DNA from: Sodalis ligni
Lineage (GTDB): Bacteria; Pseudomonadota; Gammaproteobacteria; Enterobacterales; Enterobacteriaceae
Assembly (NCBI RefSeq): GCF_016865525.2
Contig: NZ_CP075169.1
Location: 5,766,337 to 5,830,336, forward strand
Direction: 5' to 3'
Length of the DNA stretch: 64,000 nucleotides
The notes below the pieces were generated by a model. The model had not been told where the DNA came from and ran no database searches. It saw nothing but the letters and a program-made list of their open reading frames with translations. The translations under genes and the position numbers were made by a program. Numbering within the stretch: position 1 is the stretch's first letter; every line of letters starts with the position of its first letter. This document shows positions 39,887-48,527 of this stretch, in pieces.

Positions 39887-40929
39887 CGCCAGCGAACGAG
39901 CGAGTGCAATTTATCCGGTGGATAGGCGAGGCGACGAGCGCCGGTGCGCGCTTGCTCCCCGCCTGCCGAGAAGTGGGCATCAGCCTGCGCACCTGGCGGC
40001 GCTGGAACGGGCAGGCCGAAGACCGCCGGCCTTCGGCGGTGCGCCCACGACCGGCCAATAAGCTGACACTCGCCGAAGAACATCAAATACTGGCCGTGTG
40101 TCACGAGCCGGAGTATGCCAGTTTGCCGCCAGCGCAAATCGTGCCACGTCTGGCGGACACAGGGGTCTATCTAGCCAGCGAATCGACGTTTTACCGGATC
40201 CTGCGGCGCCACGGTCAGGTGCATCATCGAGGGCGTAGCCGGGCACCGCTGAAGGTCAATAAACCGACCAGCTATCAGGCGCTTGCGCCCCGCCACGTGT
40301 GGACATGGGACATCACCTGGCTCGCGTCACGAGTCCGTGGCCGGTATTTTTATCTGTATCTGATAGAAGATATCTTTAGCCGGAAAATCGTCGGTTACGA
40401 GGTTCACGAAGAAGAAAATGGTGACCAGGCCGCCGCCCTGCTGCAGCGTACCGTGCTGCGTGAACAGTGCTACCGGCAACCTTTGGTGCTGCACGCCGAT
40501 AATGGGGCGCCGATGAAATCCCAAACGCTGAAAGCAAAGCTGGAAGAACTGCAGATCACCGGTTCGCACAGCCGGCCGCGGGTCAGCAACGACAATCCGT
40601 ATGTAGAATCGCTGTTCAGAACGCTGAAATATGTTCCAGCGTGGCCGTCATCGGGCTTCCTGGACCTAAATGAGGCAAGACAGTGGGTTGAGTGTTTTAG
40701 CCGATGGTACAACGAAGAGCACCGGCATAGCGCTATCGGTTATGTGACGCCGGAACAACGCCATCAGGGGCATGACATTGCCCTGTTGGCAAACCGAAAA
40801 GCCTTGTATGAATCAGCCCAAAGGGCCAACCCGGAACGATGGTCAAAACACTGTCGCCAATGGCAACGTGTCGAAGTGGTGATGTTGAATCCGGATAAGC
40901 CGGAAACAGCGCTGGAAAATGCAGCATAA
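39841..40929 (+). CDS. IS3-family transposase OrfB (DDE integrase core)
   Basis: About 362 residues follow the frameshift. It has an HTH_21-like region (LPPAQIVPRLADTGVYLASE) and the rve integrase core. The DDE residues are in WTWDITWL, LHADNGAPM and NDNPYVESLFRTLK. The end (GYVTPEQRHQG) is typical of the family. It is translated as an OrfAB fusion by -1 slippage; an internal GTG near 39903 is the only other start seen. The frame is intact, so the element may still be active. Confidence 0.9.
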   Translation, partial: KKAQWLLRDSRRGRLTPANERVQFIRWIGEATSAGARLLPACREVGISLRTWRRWNGQAEDRRPSAVRPRPANKLTLAEEHQILAVCHEPEYASLPPAQIVPRLADTGVYLASESTFYRILRRHGQVHHRGRSRAPLKVNKPTSYQALAPRHVWTWDITWLASRVRGRYFYLYLIEDIFSRKIVGYEVHEEENGDQAAALLQRTVLREQCYRQPLVLHADNGAPMKSQTLKAKLEELQITGSHSRPRVSNDNPYVESLFRTLKYVPAWPSSGFLDLNEARQWVECFSRWYNEEHRHSAIGYVTPEQRHQGHDIALLANRKALYESAQRANPERWSKHCRQWQRVEVVMLNPDKPETALENAA

Positions 40930-40967
40930 AAAATGACTAAGGGTGCCAACATCCTTGACAGCCGCCG

Positions 40968-41482
40968 CGCACCAGCGCCTCGCAATCGCCGGCCACATCC
41001 GTTTTGGTCAGCAGGATGCGGTCCGCGAATCCCACCTGGGCCTGGGCGATAGGAAACCGTGACAGCTGCTGTTCGGCATGCACCGCGTCCACCAGCGTAA
41101 TCACGCCGTCCAGCAAAAAGCGGGTATTGATAATCTCATGGGAAAAAAAGGCCTGGATAATCGGGCCGGGATCGGCCATCCCGGTACATTCGATAACCAG
41201 CCGGCTGAAATCCACCTCTCCCCGGTCAAGACCGGCGAGCAAATCCAGCAGCGCCCGCTCCAGTTCATTGGCGCTGCTGCAGCAGATACAACCGTTGCTC
41301 AACGTGGTTATGCGCGTGGCGCGGTCGCCCAACAGATCGCTGTCAATGGGCGCCGCGCCGAATTCGTTTTCGATGACGGCTATTTTTTCGCCGTGATCGG
41401 CATTCAGGATATGGCGCAGCAGGGTGGTTTTCCCTGCCCCCAGGAAACCGGATAAAATAGTGGCCGGCAAAGGCGTGTTCAT
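40968..41482 (-). pseudogene. yjiA: yjiA, 5' part (GTPase domain) cut off by an IS element
   Basis: This is the N-terminal GTPase half of a G3E/COG0523 metal-related GTPase. The Walker A motif is GFLGAGKTTLL (about residues 11-21). CICC lies in LSNGCICCSS, ECTGMADP follows, and TKTD is the base-recognition motif. The ATG at 41482 follows AGGATC. The frame is cut near the CEALVRG stretch by the IS element. It follows btsT and yjiX on the same strand, as in E. coli. Confidence 0.88.
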
Positions 41483-41510
41483 ACTTGGATCCTCTTGACC
41501 AACCTTAGCG

Positions 41511-41714
41511 TCAACAACAGCGGAATCCCCCTTTGCCGCTGCCGCCGTAACGCGCCTCCTGCCTGTCGCGGAAGAACGCTTCATAGTCCATCACCGGCTG
41601 ATCGGGGTGATTGGTGGCCATATGCTGAACATAATTGTCATAGTCAGGAATACCCACCAGCATCCTGGCGGCCTGTCCGAGATATTTTCCTGCCTGACCC
41701 AGATTTCCAAACAT
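41511..41714 (-). CDS. yjiX: YbdD/YjiX family small protein
   Basis: The protein is 67 residues from the ATG at 41714, the same length as E. coli YjiX. Large parts look nearly the same ([42 protein letters not shown]). It is found next to CstA/BtsT pyruvate or peptide carriers; its function is not known. It lies between btsT and yjiA in a three-gene run. Confidence 0.92.
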   Translation of the reverse strand: MFGNLGQAGKYLGQAARMLVGIPDYDNYVQHMATNHPDQPVMDYEAFFRDRQEARYGGSGKGGFRCC

Positions 41715-41782
41715 AGGGCATCTCCGCTGTGATACCCGCATCACTATGAAGGGTGATGCGGGTTGTGAGTCATCTATCCCGC

Positions 41783-43936
41783 TCAGTGACCGGACGAGGT
41801 GGTTACCCCACCTTCGGGGAGCGCGATATAAGCGGTTTCTTTATCGGTGCGCTGGCTGGTCTTGCGAGCACCCATCACCGTTTTGATTCCGTAGAATATG
41901 ATGCCATAGACCACAATCAGGAACAGTACGCTCAGCACCGCATTCGTATAGTTATTGACGACAATGTGATGCATATTGCTTATTTGCTGCGCCGTCAGGC
42001 TGGCGCCCTGCTCGTCGATCTTGCGGCTGTAGGCGCGGGCCAGGTATAGGAAGCCCTCCAGTTGAGGATCCTGGCTGAACAGTTTCAGTCCCAGCGCCCA
42101 GGTGGTGCAAATCAGCAACCAGACGGCGGGAAGGACGGTCACCCAGATATAACGGGTGCGCTTCATTTTCACCAGCACCACGGTGCCCAGCACCAGCGCC
42201 ACCGCCGCCAGCATCTGGTTGGATATGCCGAACAGCGGCCAGAGGCTTTTCACGCCGCCCAGGGGATCCACTACCCCCTGGTACAGCAGGTAGCCCCATA
42301 GCCCGACGCATCCCGCGGTGCCCGCCATACCCGCAGGCAGGGAGTCGGTCTTCTTCAGGAAGGGGACAAAGTTCCCCAGCAGATCCTGCAGCATAAACCG
42401 GCCGGAACGCGTACCGGCATCCAGCGCGGTCAGGATAAACAAGGCTTCGAACAAGATACCGAAATGGTACCAGAAGCCCATGTCGGCGCCCGGCATGATT
42501 TTATGGAAAACATGGGCAATACCAACCGCCAGGGTCGGCGCGCCCCCCGCCCGGTTGAGGATCGAGGGTTCGCCGATATCGTGGGCGGTTTGCAGGATTT
42601 GCTCAGGGGTGATCACAAAGCCCCAGGAACTCACCGTTGCCGCCGCGTGCGTCGTCACATCCCGCAGGTTGGACAGGATCAGTGCCGAATCCGCGCCGCC
42701 GAGGTTATGCAGGTCCGGCATGGTGATGCCCAAGGCCACCGGCGGGGTATTCATGGCGAAATAGAGTCCCGGTTCGATAATAGACGCCGCCACCAGGGCC
42801 ATGATGGCCACAAAGGATTCCATCAGCATCGCGCCGTAGCCGATAAAGCGGGTATCGTTTTCACTGGCCAGCAGCTTGGGCGTGGTGCCGGAGGCGATCA
42901 GGGCGTGGAAACCGGATACCGCGCCGCAGGCAATGGTGATAAACAGGAAGGGGAACAGAGCGCCTTTCCATACCGGGCCGGTGCCGTCGATAAAACGCGT
43001 CACCGCCGGCATTTTCAGATCGGGACCGATAATCAGGATGCCGATGGCCAAACCGACGATAACGCCGATTTTAAGGAACGTAGCCAGATAGTCCCGGGGC
43101 GCCAGGATAAGCCACACCGGCAGCAGGGAGGAGACAAAGGCATAACCAATCAGGGTAAAGGTAATGGTGGTATCTTTGAAGGTTAACGCCGGTCCCCAAT
43201 AGGGGTCATGGGCGATAACGCCGCCAAAGTAGATGGCCGCCAGCAGCAATACCACGCCGATGACCGAGACTTCCCCCACCCGTCCGGGGCGGATATAACG
43301 CATGTAAATGCCCATCAGCAAGGCGATGGGCACGGTGGAGCAAACGGTAAAGACGCCCCACGGGCTTTCCGCCAGCGCTTTCACCACGATCAGCGCCAGC
43401 ACCGCCAGGATGATGATCATGATGAGAAAGCAGCCGAACAGGGCGATGGTGCCGGGTACCGGGCCCATCTCTTCCTTGATCATCTCCCCCAGGGAGACGC
43501 CGTTACGCCGGGAAGACATAAACAGCACCATAAAATCCTGCACCGCGCCGGCCAATACCACCCCGGCCAGCAGCCACAGGGTGCCGGGCAGATATCCCAT
43601 CTGCGCCGCCAGTACCGGGCCCACCAGCGGTCCGGCGCCGGCGATGGCGGCGAAGTGATGCCCGAACAGCACATTTCTGTTGGTGGGCACATAGTTGAGG
43701 CCGTCATTATTGATCACTGCGGGGGTCGCGCGGTCGGGATCCAACTGCATGACGTTTTTAGCAATAAAAAGACTGTAGTACCGATAGGCCACCAGGTATA
43801 CGGCGACGGAGGACACGACAATCCATAGGGCGCTGATGTTTTCTCCGCGGCGCAGTGCGACTACGCCGAGGCAGCACGCGCCGATCAGGCCGATGATCAT
43901 CCAGGGTATATGTTTAAGCAGATTATTCTTCATCAT
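41783..43936 (-). CDS. btsT: Pyruvate/proton symporter of the CstA family
   Basis: The protein has 717 residues against 716 in E. coli BtsT (YjiY), with near-identical long stretches (e.g. [49 protein letters not shown]). It is an inner-membrane protein with many membrane segments. In E. coli it imports pyruvate and is induced through the BtsS/BtsR system; no BtsSR genes are in this window. It starts the btsT-yjiX-yjiA run. The 262-nt gap upstream (43937-44198) holds its promoter region, with no motif I can assign firmly. Confidence 0.95.
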   Translation of the reverse strand: MMKNNLLKHIPWMIIGLIGACCLGVVALRRGENISALWIVVSSVAVYLVAYRYYSLFIAKNVMQLDPDRATPAVINNDGLNYVPTNRNVLFGHHFAAIAGAGPLVGPVLAAQMGYLPGTLWLLAGVVLAGAVQDFMVLFMSSRRNGVSLGEMIKEEMGPVPGTIALFGCFLIMIIILAVLALIVVKALAESPWGVFTVCSTVPIALLMGIYMRYIRPGRVGEVSVIGVVLLLAAIYFGGVIAHDPYWGPALTFKDTTITFTLIGYAFVSSLLPVWLILAPRDYLATFLKIGVIVGLAIGILIIGPDLKMPAVTRFIDGTGPVWKGALFPFLFITIACGAVSGFHALIASGTTPKLLASENDTRFIGYGAMLMESFVAIMALVAASIIEPGLYFAMNTPPVALGITMPDLHNLGGADSALILSNLRDVTTHAAATVSSWGFVITPEQILQTAHDIGEPSILNRAGGAPTLAVGIAHVFHKIMPGADMGFWYHFGILFEALFILTALDAGTRSGRFMLQDLLGNFVPFLKKTDSLPAGMAGTAGCVGLWGYLLYQGVVDPLGGVKSLWPLFGISNQMLAAVALVLGTVVLVKMKRTRYIWVTVLPAVWLLICTTWALGLKLFSQDPQLEGFLYLARAYSRKIDEQGASLTAQQISNMHHIVVNNYTNAVLSVLFLIVVYGIIFYGIKTVMGARKTSQRTDKETAYIALPEGGVTTSSGH

Positions 43937-44198
43937 TTCGCTGTCTTCAGTAGGTAAAGATAAGACGGTACTCTATGACAATGATGAAGAAATCAACCGT
44001 GAATTTTGGTTAAACGGTCATTAAAGGGGCGGAAGCGGTCGAATAGACAATTAAAGGGTTTTGCGTTTTTCAATATTAATGACTCAGCATGACCGCCTTA
44101 GCCAAGGTTTCGGTAAATTTACCCATGATGAAATAGCAATCGGCCCTCAGTTCAGCGTTGCCGTCATGGGAATGACAACCTGGCGGCAATAGGGCGCG

Positions 44199-44765
44199 TT
44201 ATGCCGGCACAATGGGGCAAACCGTCGCCAGCGCCATGGTCACCAGTCCCTCTACCAGATAGCGCAGCTTCGGTTCGGTTTCCGCCGAGGCCTTCATGCT
44301 GGTGGTGGCAAGGCACATGATGGCGGCTATGTCCTCAGCGGACAATGCCCCTCCTCCCTTACAAGCCGGCAGGAGCACTGCCGCCAAATGCGCCTTGAAC
44401 TGGGCGTGCTGTTCCGCCACCGCCTCCGGGGCGTAAAGGGCGCAGTTTGCCAGCAGCTCGGTGGCGTTTTCCGACGCCAGCACCGCCGTGACCGGACCGA
44501 CAATCCAGATGTCAAACAAATTGATAAGCCGCGCCTTGAGATCGACCGTACGCGCCAGCATGGCGACGGTTTCCTCCTGGCTTTTGGCGCACTGCTGCCT
44601 TATCAAGGCGGCATAAATCGCCTCTTTACCGGCAAAAGAGGCATACAGCGTCGGTCTGGACATCGCCGCCGCCTCGGCGATATCGCTCATACAGACTTTG
44701 CAATAACCATGACGGTGGAAAAGACGCATCGCCGCGTCCAATATCCTCTGTTCTTTTGTTTGCAC
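44199..44765 (-). CDS. TetR-family regulator with its own palindromic operator
   Basis: This 188-residue TetR/AcrR repressor has the N-terminal helix-turn-helix ILDAAMRLFHRHGYCKVCMSDIAE...SRPTLYASFAGKEAIY. The C-terminal ligand domain is all-helical. The gene is divergent from an NADP-binding oxidoreductase. The 166-nt space between them has TTTACAC palindromes at 44791-44853, so it likely represses both itself and that gene. Confidence 0.9.
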   Translation of the reverse strand: MQTKEQRILDAAMRLFHRHGYCKVCMSDIAEAAAMSRPTLYASFAGKEAIYAALIRQQCAKSQEETVAMLARTVDLKARLINLFDIWIVGPVTAVLASENATELLANCALYAPEAVAEQHAQFKAHLAAVLLPACKGGGALSAEDIAAIMCLATTSMKASAETEPKLRYLVEGLVTMALATVCPIVPA

Positions 44766-44790
44766 GCGTTTTAAAACCTCATGGATACAT

Positions 44791-44853
44791 CTTTACACTT
44801 TTCAATTATTGTAAATATGATATCTTACTTTACACTTTATGAAAAGTGTAAAG
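44791..44853. promoter_or_regulatory. TetR operator palindromes
   Basis: A perfect 11-bp inverted repeat, CTTTACACTTT (44828-44838) and AAAGTGTAAAG (44843-44853), has a 4-nt centre. A second, looser site upstream starts CTTTACACTTTT (44791) and ends TTGTAAA near 44814. Both lie between a tetR gene and the divergent oxidoreductase gene, which is the usual operator position. Confidence 0.7.
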
Positions 44854-44931
44854 AAGCAGACCGTCAAATTCAATGTTATCCGCGCCTCGCAACGCCGAGG
44901 GCGGAACACCCTAATCAAAGGAACTTTTAAA

Positions 44932-45558
44932 ATGAAAATCGGCATAATCGGTGCGGGATATGTTGGTCGCGCCCTGGCCGCTGCGGCGGTAAAGAACGGC
45001 CATGAGGCCATGATAAGCAACTCCCGCGGTCCCCATACCTTATTCAGCGACGCCGCCATGCTGGGCTGCAAAACCGGCACCATAGACGACGCGGCTAAAT
45101 TCGGCGATATCGTGATTGTCGCCATTACCCTCAAGCATTACAAAGCCGTCCCGGTTGAACCCCTGGTGGGCAAAATTGTCATCGACACCAATAATTATTA
45201 TCCCCAGCGCGACGACAAAATAGACGTCCTGGACAACGGCTCCACCACCAGCAGCGAACTGCTGGCGGCCCACCTGCCGAAATCCATCATCGTCAAGGCC
45301 TTCAATGCCATTATGATGACCCACATCGAACGGGACAGCCAGCCCGCCGGCTCCTTTGACCGCCGCGCGCTGCCCCTGTGCGGCGATGATGCCCAGGCGA
45401 AAAAACGGGTGGCGGATCTTTACGATCAGTTCGGTTTCGACGCGGTGGACGTCGGACCGCTGTCCGAAGGCTGGCGCTTCCAGACCGGCACGCCGGCCTA
45501 CTGCGTCCGCCTGAATAAAGAATGGATACAAAAGGCCCTGGCGGCCGCCGTTCGCTAA
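44932..45558 (+). CDS. NADP-binding oxidoreductase (F420-dependent reductase-like)
   Basis: This 208-residue protein starts at the ATG at 44932 after AAAGGAA. The Rossmann loop GIIGAGYVGRALA is at the N-terminus, and VIDTNNYYPQRD and KAFNAIMMTHI match the NADPH-dependent F420-reductase-like family (COG2085). Such proteins in bacteria without F420 act as NADP reductases of unknown substrate. Expression is probably released when the divergent TetR protein binds its ligand. Confidence 0.85.
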   Translation: MKIGIIGAGYVGRALAAAAVKNGHEAMISNSRGPHTLFSDAAMLGCKTGTIDDAAKFGDIVIVAITLKHYKAVPVEPLVGKIVIDTNNYYPQRDDKIDVLDNGSTTSSELLAAHLPKSIIVKAFNAIMMTHIERDSQPAGSFDRRALPLCGDDAQAKKRVADLYDQFGFDAVDVGPLSEGWRFQTGTPAYCVRLNKEWIQKALAAAVR

Positions 45559-45593
45559 CAGCGGACAGATGCCATTGCTATACGTTCAATGCA

Positions 45594-45621
45594 TGCCCCT
45601 TTTCCCTTGCGGGAGGGGGCA
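45594..45621 (+). terminator. Possible terminator hairpin
   Basis: TGCCCC...TCCC and GGGA..GGGGCA form an imperfect stem around TTGC, 35 nt after the oxidoreductase stop. There is no clean T-run, so the call is weak. Confidence 0.3.
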
Positions 45622-45703
45622 ATGTTCCCTTCAAGCGCTGTTTCGGCGGCAATCCCAGCGCTACCAAGCGCAGCAGCGGATGGGCCGGCATGGTTATAAA
45701 ACC

Positions 45704-46297
45704 TTAATCCCCGCTTCCTTCACAGGATAATTTTTTCATCAGCGCCTGCTGCATCTCCTGGATCCAGGGCTCATTCCCCACCGCGCGTTTAAGCAGATTG
45801 GTCCCGACCATGGACGCGAACAGCAGCATCAATTCTTCTCGTTGCCGCCCTTTCGGTTCCGGTGATGCCGCGTTGACAAAGAGTTCGCACATCCCTTGCG
45901 CGCCTTTCCGATAGACCTGGCTAAACGGCTCCTCGGCGGCATGTCCGGCGGCATCCTGGCCGAGGGCTATCATCGGGCAGGTTTTTTCCGGCGGTTTTTC
46001 CGTGAGGTAATATTCCGCCAGTTGCCGCAGCCTATTGGTTCTTCCCGATCCGGGACCGGCGCTGACCAGTTCTTTCCAGGTCGTCGTGGAGCGTTCGAAC
46101 GCTTCGGCGCAGGCCTCGGCCGCCAACGCTTCCTTAGACGAAAAATGTTTATAAAAACCGCCCTGTGTCATGCCGGTGGCTTCCATGATTTCGGCAATAC
46201 TCACCGCATCAATCCCTTTCACCCGGAACAATCCCGACGCGGCGTCAACGATGCGGGCGCGATTCTGATCAGCCTGTGCACGAGTAGATCTTCCCAC
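45704..46297 (-). CDS. TetR/AcrR-family regulator
   Basis: This 197-residue protein has the N-terminal helix-turn-helix IVDAASGLFRVKGIDAVSIAEIMEA...TQGGFYKHFSSKEALAAE. The C-terminal half resembles the TetR_C_16/LfrR-type ligand domain. There is no clear adjacent target; the 226 nt upstream (46298-46523) contain no gene I can support. Confidence 0.88.
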   Translation of the reverse strand: MGRSTRAQADQNRARIVDAASGLFRVKGIDAVSIAEIMEATGMTQGGFYKHFSSKEALAAEACAEAFERSTTTWKELVSAGPGSGRTNRLRQLAEYYLTEKPPEKTCPMIALGQDAAGHAAEEPFSQVYRKGAQGMCELFVNAASPEPKGRQREELMLLFASMVGTNLLKRAVGNEPWIQEMQQALMKKLSCEGSGD

Positions 46298-46523
46298 AAT
46301 TGACCTCTGTGAAATTAGATGTTATTTGAACTTTAATTCTTGATGAGAGGGTAATCAACCCCTAATTCGAAAAGAGACCGGCAACCGCTCATTTTGTTAT
46401 TCTCCAGGTAGAACGATGGCTGAGCAAAGCGGCCGGAGAAATCCGCTATGGTCCCGCTTCGGCCCGGCTTATCAAGCAGTTCGCCGCCCGTGCAGACTAC
46501 CCGGCGGCTCGGGCGCGACCGGT

Positions 46524-47081
46524 TCAGGCCACGCCGTGTTGTTTGATAATCAGGTTAAGCAGCGCTTTGGTAAATACCGGGCCCAGGCCATTGGTATTTT
46601 TTCTATCATGCGGCGGTGAGAGGAAATCCTGACCATAAGATTGATAATGGGCAATATCATAAATAATCTTTGCCATAAAATGGGCATTATCCATCATGAT
46701 GTTTTTTTGCAGCATAGGATCGCTCTTGATGGCCTGAATAAGCTGTGCGGCATCAACCCTGACGTCTAAAGCGTTTTCGTAGCTTTTTATAAACAAATCA
46801 TCAAAGATAAAGGCCTCCTTACCATTGGCAAATATGTCTTCATCGAAAAACTCAAGAATCTCATTCCCATCGCCCAGCTGTCGGCTTTTAGGAGAATAAA
46901 CAAAACTGGTTGTTCCGACCTGTATATTTGCATCTTCCGCAAGCTCAGTGATGCGCAATCTATCCTTGCGGGCCACGGTTTTATCAAAATAATCCACCAT
47001 AACCACTATTCTATGGCGAGAGTCCATCGGCAGGGTAAATCCCATCAGCGGTTCTTGAAAAGGTATCTCGGGAGCGTTCAT
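46524..47081 (-). CDS. Unknown protein, probable C-terminal half of a split gene
   Basis: The frame gives 185 residues from an ATG at 47081 with no ribosome site. It overlaps the end of the upstream frame (47011-48156) by 71 nt. A one-base change near the A4 run at about 47085 would join the two frames (LRQ then IMNAPEIPFQEPL) into one protein of about 540 residues. No known domain is recognised; there is no HExxH or other obvious catalytic motif. AT-rich DNA suggests import. An overlapping second gene is the other reading. Confidence 0.5.
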   Translation of the reverse strand: MNAPEIPFQEPLMGFTLPMDSRHRIVVMVDYFDKTVARKDRLRITELAEDANIQVGTTSFVYSPKSRQLGDGNEILEFFDEDIFANGKEAFIFDDLFIKSYENALDVRVDAAQLIQAIKSDPMLQKNIMMDNAHFMAKIIYDIAHYQSYGQDFLSPPHDRKNTNGLGPVFTKALLNLIIKQHGVA

Positions 47082-48156
47082 GATTTTGACGTAGCAAAAG
47101 TATATTGCCTTTATATTTACGGAAATATTTCTCCAATTGCAATAGATAATATTCCACCCTAAGCATTGCTTGCTGTAAAATGCGATCGTCATGAGTGTCA
47201 AGGGTATTTTTCAGGTATATTTTTATACTATTTTGAGGATGATAACGCAGAGAGCCAAACACATTTTTTTCCGTAGACAGCTTTAATTTCAACAAAGCTT
47301 GATTTACGACACCCTGGGCCATATTGATTTCCTTTCTGAACAAGTCGATATTTTCCCTGAGATAAAAAAATCGGTCTGGAATATCTTTATCACGATCTTT
47401 CAAATACCTTATACACACCTCCTCTGTTCTGTAATTATTTTTTATTTCTTTAGCAATGGCTGCATACTGATCCAACTTTTCATGTTCAAATGCTGAACGA
47501 TAGTATTTCATTGGATTGATAAATTGCTTCAGGCCATTTATAAAATGTGTTTCACAAGCATGAATCGGCTGGTCGGCAGCACCACCCGGCACGTTAAAAG
47601 GGGGCGTCTGGCCGCGTTCGGTTTCCGCGGATCTATCAACATGGCTCTTATCGGCGGGGAGAATGGGCTTGGCGGGGCGGTTGCGTATGGCGGGCGCGGC
47701 GGGGGAGCCTTTTTTTCTCGAAAAACCGCCCGCCGTTTTTCTGCCCGCAACACAGGGTTTTCGCAATGGAAACTTATCAAAAAAACAGATGTTTCCACAA
47801 GACAACACCGCACCGCTCGCATTATGCGTATCGGGCAAGGAAGTTATCAATATTTCCCTGCCAAATGAAATAGTTTTGTTATGATCATTATGATTGGGCT
47901 TCAGTGAAAGTAACAGTATCGTCACGTTCAAAAGGGAAGATGCCAGCATGTGCTTATTGATCTGCTTTTCATTTTTTTTGCGGCAAAGGGTCACATTACC
48001 GGCATGGGCTAGTTGCTGAATAGCCCTTCCTTCCTCAAATGGGTTACATTGGTAAAAAACCGTATTGGCCTTCGTCGATGATTTACCTTTTTTTTTGTGC
48101 CTTTGCTGGTAGACGCCGATTGTCCGCTGGTGATCATGAATGGATGAAATAGGCAT
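47011..48156 (-). CDS. Unknown protein, probable N-terminal half of a split gene
   Basis: The frame gives 381 residues from the ATG at 48156 with a strong AAGGAGA. The N-terminus is polar and basic (HKKKGKSSTKAN), with no classic signal peptide. The second half is helical (FEHEKLDQYAAIAKEIKNNY, LRENIDLFRKEINMAQG). The last about 20 residues look like out-of-frame tail. The DNA is AT-rich apart from a GC-rich patch at 47580-47720. The polar start, isolation and composition would fit a type III-type effector, but I recognise no family. Confidence 0.5.
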   Translation of the reverse strand: MPISSIHDHQRTIGVYQQRHKKKGKSSTKANTVFYQCNPFEEGRAIQQLAHAGNVTLCRKKNEKQINKHMLASSLLNVTILLLSLKPNHNDHNKTISFGREILITSLPDTHNASGAVLSCGNICFFDKFPLRKPCVAGRKTAGGFSRKKGSPAAPAIRNRPAKPILPADKSHVDRSAETERGQTPPFNVPGGAADQPIHACETHFINGLKQFINPMKYYRSAFEHEKLDQYAAIAKEIKNNYRTEEVCIRYLKDRDKDIPDRFFYLRENIDLFRKEINMAQGVVNQALLKLKLSTEKNVFGSLRYHPQNSIKIYLKNTLDTHDDRILQQAMLRVEYYLLQLEKYFRKYKGNILLLRQNHERSRDTFSRTADGIYPADGLSP

Positions 48157-48527
48157 ACCTTCTCCTTGGGATAGCTTGTTATTTATATAGTTTCAATTTA
48201 TGGCCATAAAAAAATAAAATATAATATCTACACATCTCTTTAACCAAAATTATTATGGAATATATATCATTATTATTTGCGGCAATATAGACAGAATGTT
48301 AATCAGCATAAAAATAGTGTTTTTACCAGCACTAGGCTATATTGGATTGAAAGTTACTGTTTCTCATACAATTATTAAATACTATAAACAGATTATTCAT
48401 TAGTGTGATGAACTTTATAGCGTCGGTCTTTCGGCAAAGGTGAATAGCACAGTGCCCGTATCAGACATGCTGGAACGGGCTATTTGCGTTAAGGTATCAA
48501 TCCGGCGCTTGGCCTTTCGACGCGGCC
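48157..48527. other. AT-rich non-coding gap
   Basis: This 371-nt stretch between the unknown AT-rich gene and the beta-propeller gene is strongly AT-rich. I see no gene, RNA or clear repeat in it. It probably holds the promoter of the 48156 gene. Confidence 0.5.

Larger units (their letters stand above)
39342..40967 (+). mobile_element. IS3-family insertion sequence inside yjiA
   Basis: The element has imperfect terminal inverted repeats: left from 39347 (TGTCAGGATAGATGGCATCC), right ending at 40960 (reverse complement TGTCAAGGATGTTGGCACCC). It carries orfA and orfB with an A6G frameshift site. The outer limits given assume that CGCACC at 39336-39341 and 40968-40973 is a 6-bp target duplication. 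That would let yjiA be rejoined in frame but leaves a few extra bases outside the visible repeats, so the exact ends are uncertain by about 5-7 bases. Confidence 0.85.

Noticed and set aside
42464..43828. Plus-strand frames opposite btsT
   Set aside because: They are shadows of a highly conserved carrier gene.
46416..46619. Short plus-strand frame between the TetR gene and the unknown AT-rich gene
   Set aside because: There is no recognisable protein and it overlaps the end of the minus-strand gene; another frame gives a helical 40-residue stretch that I could not assign.
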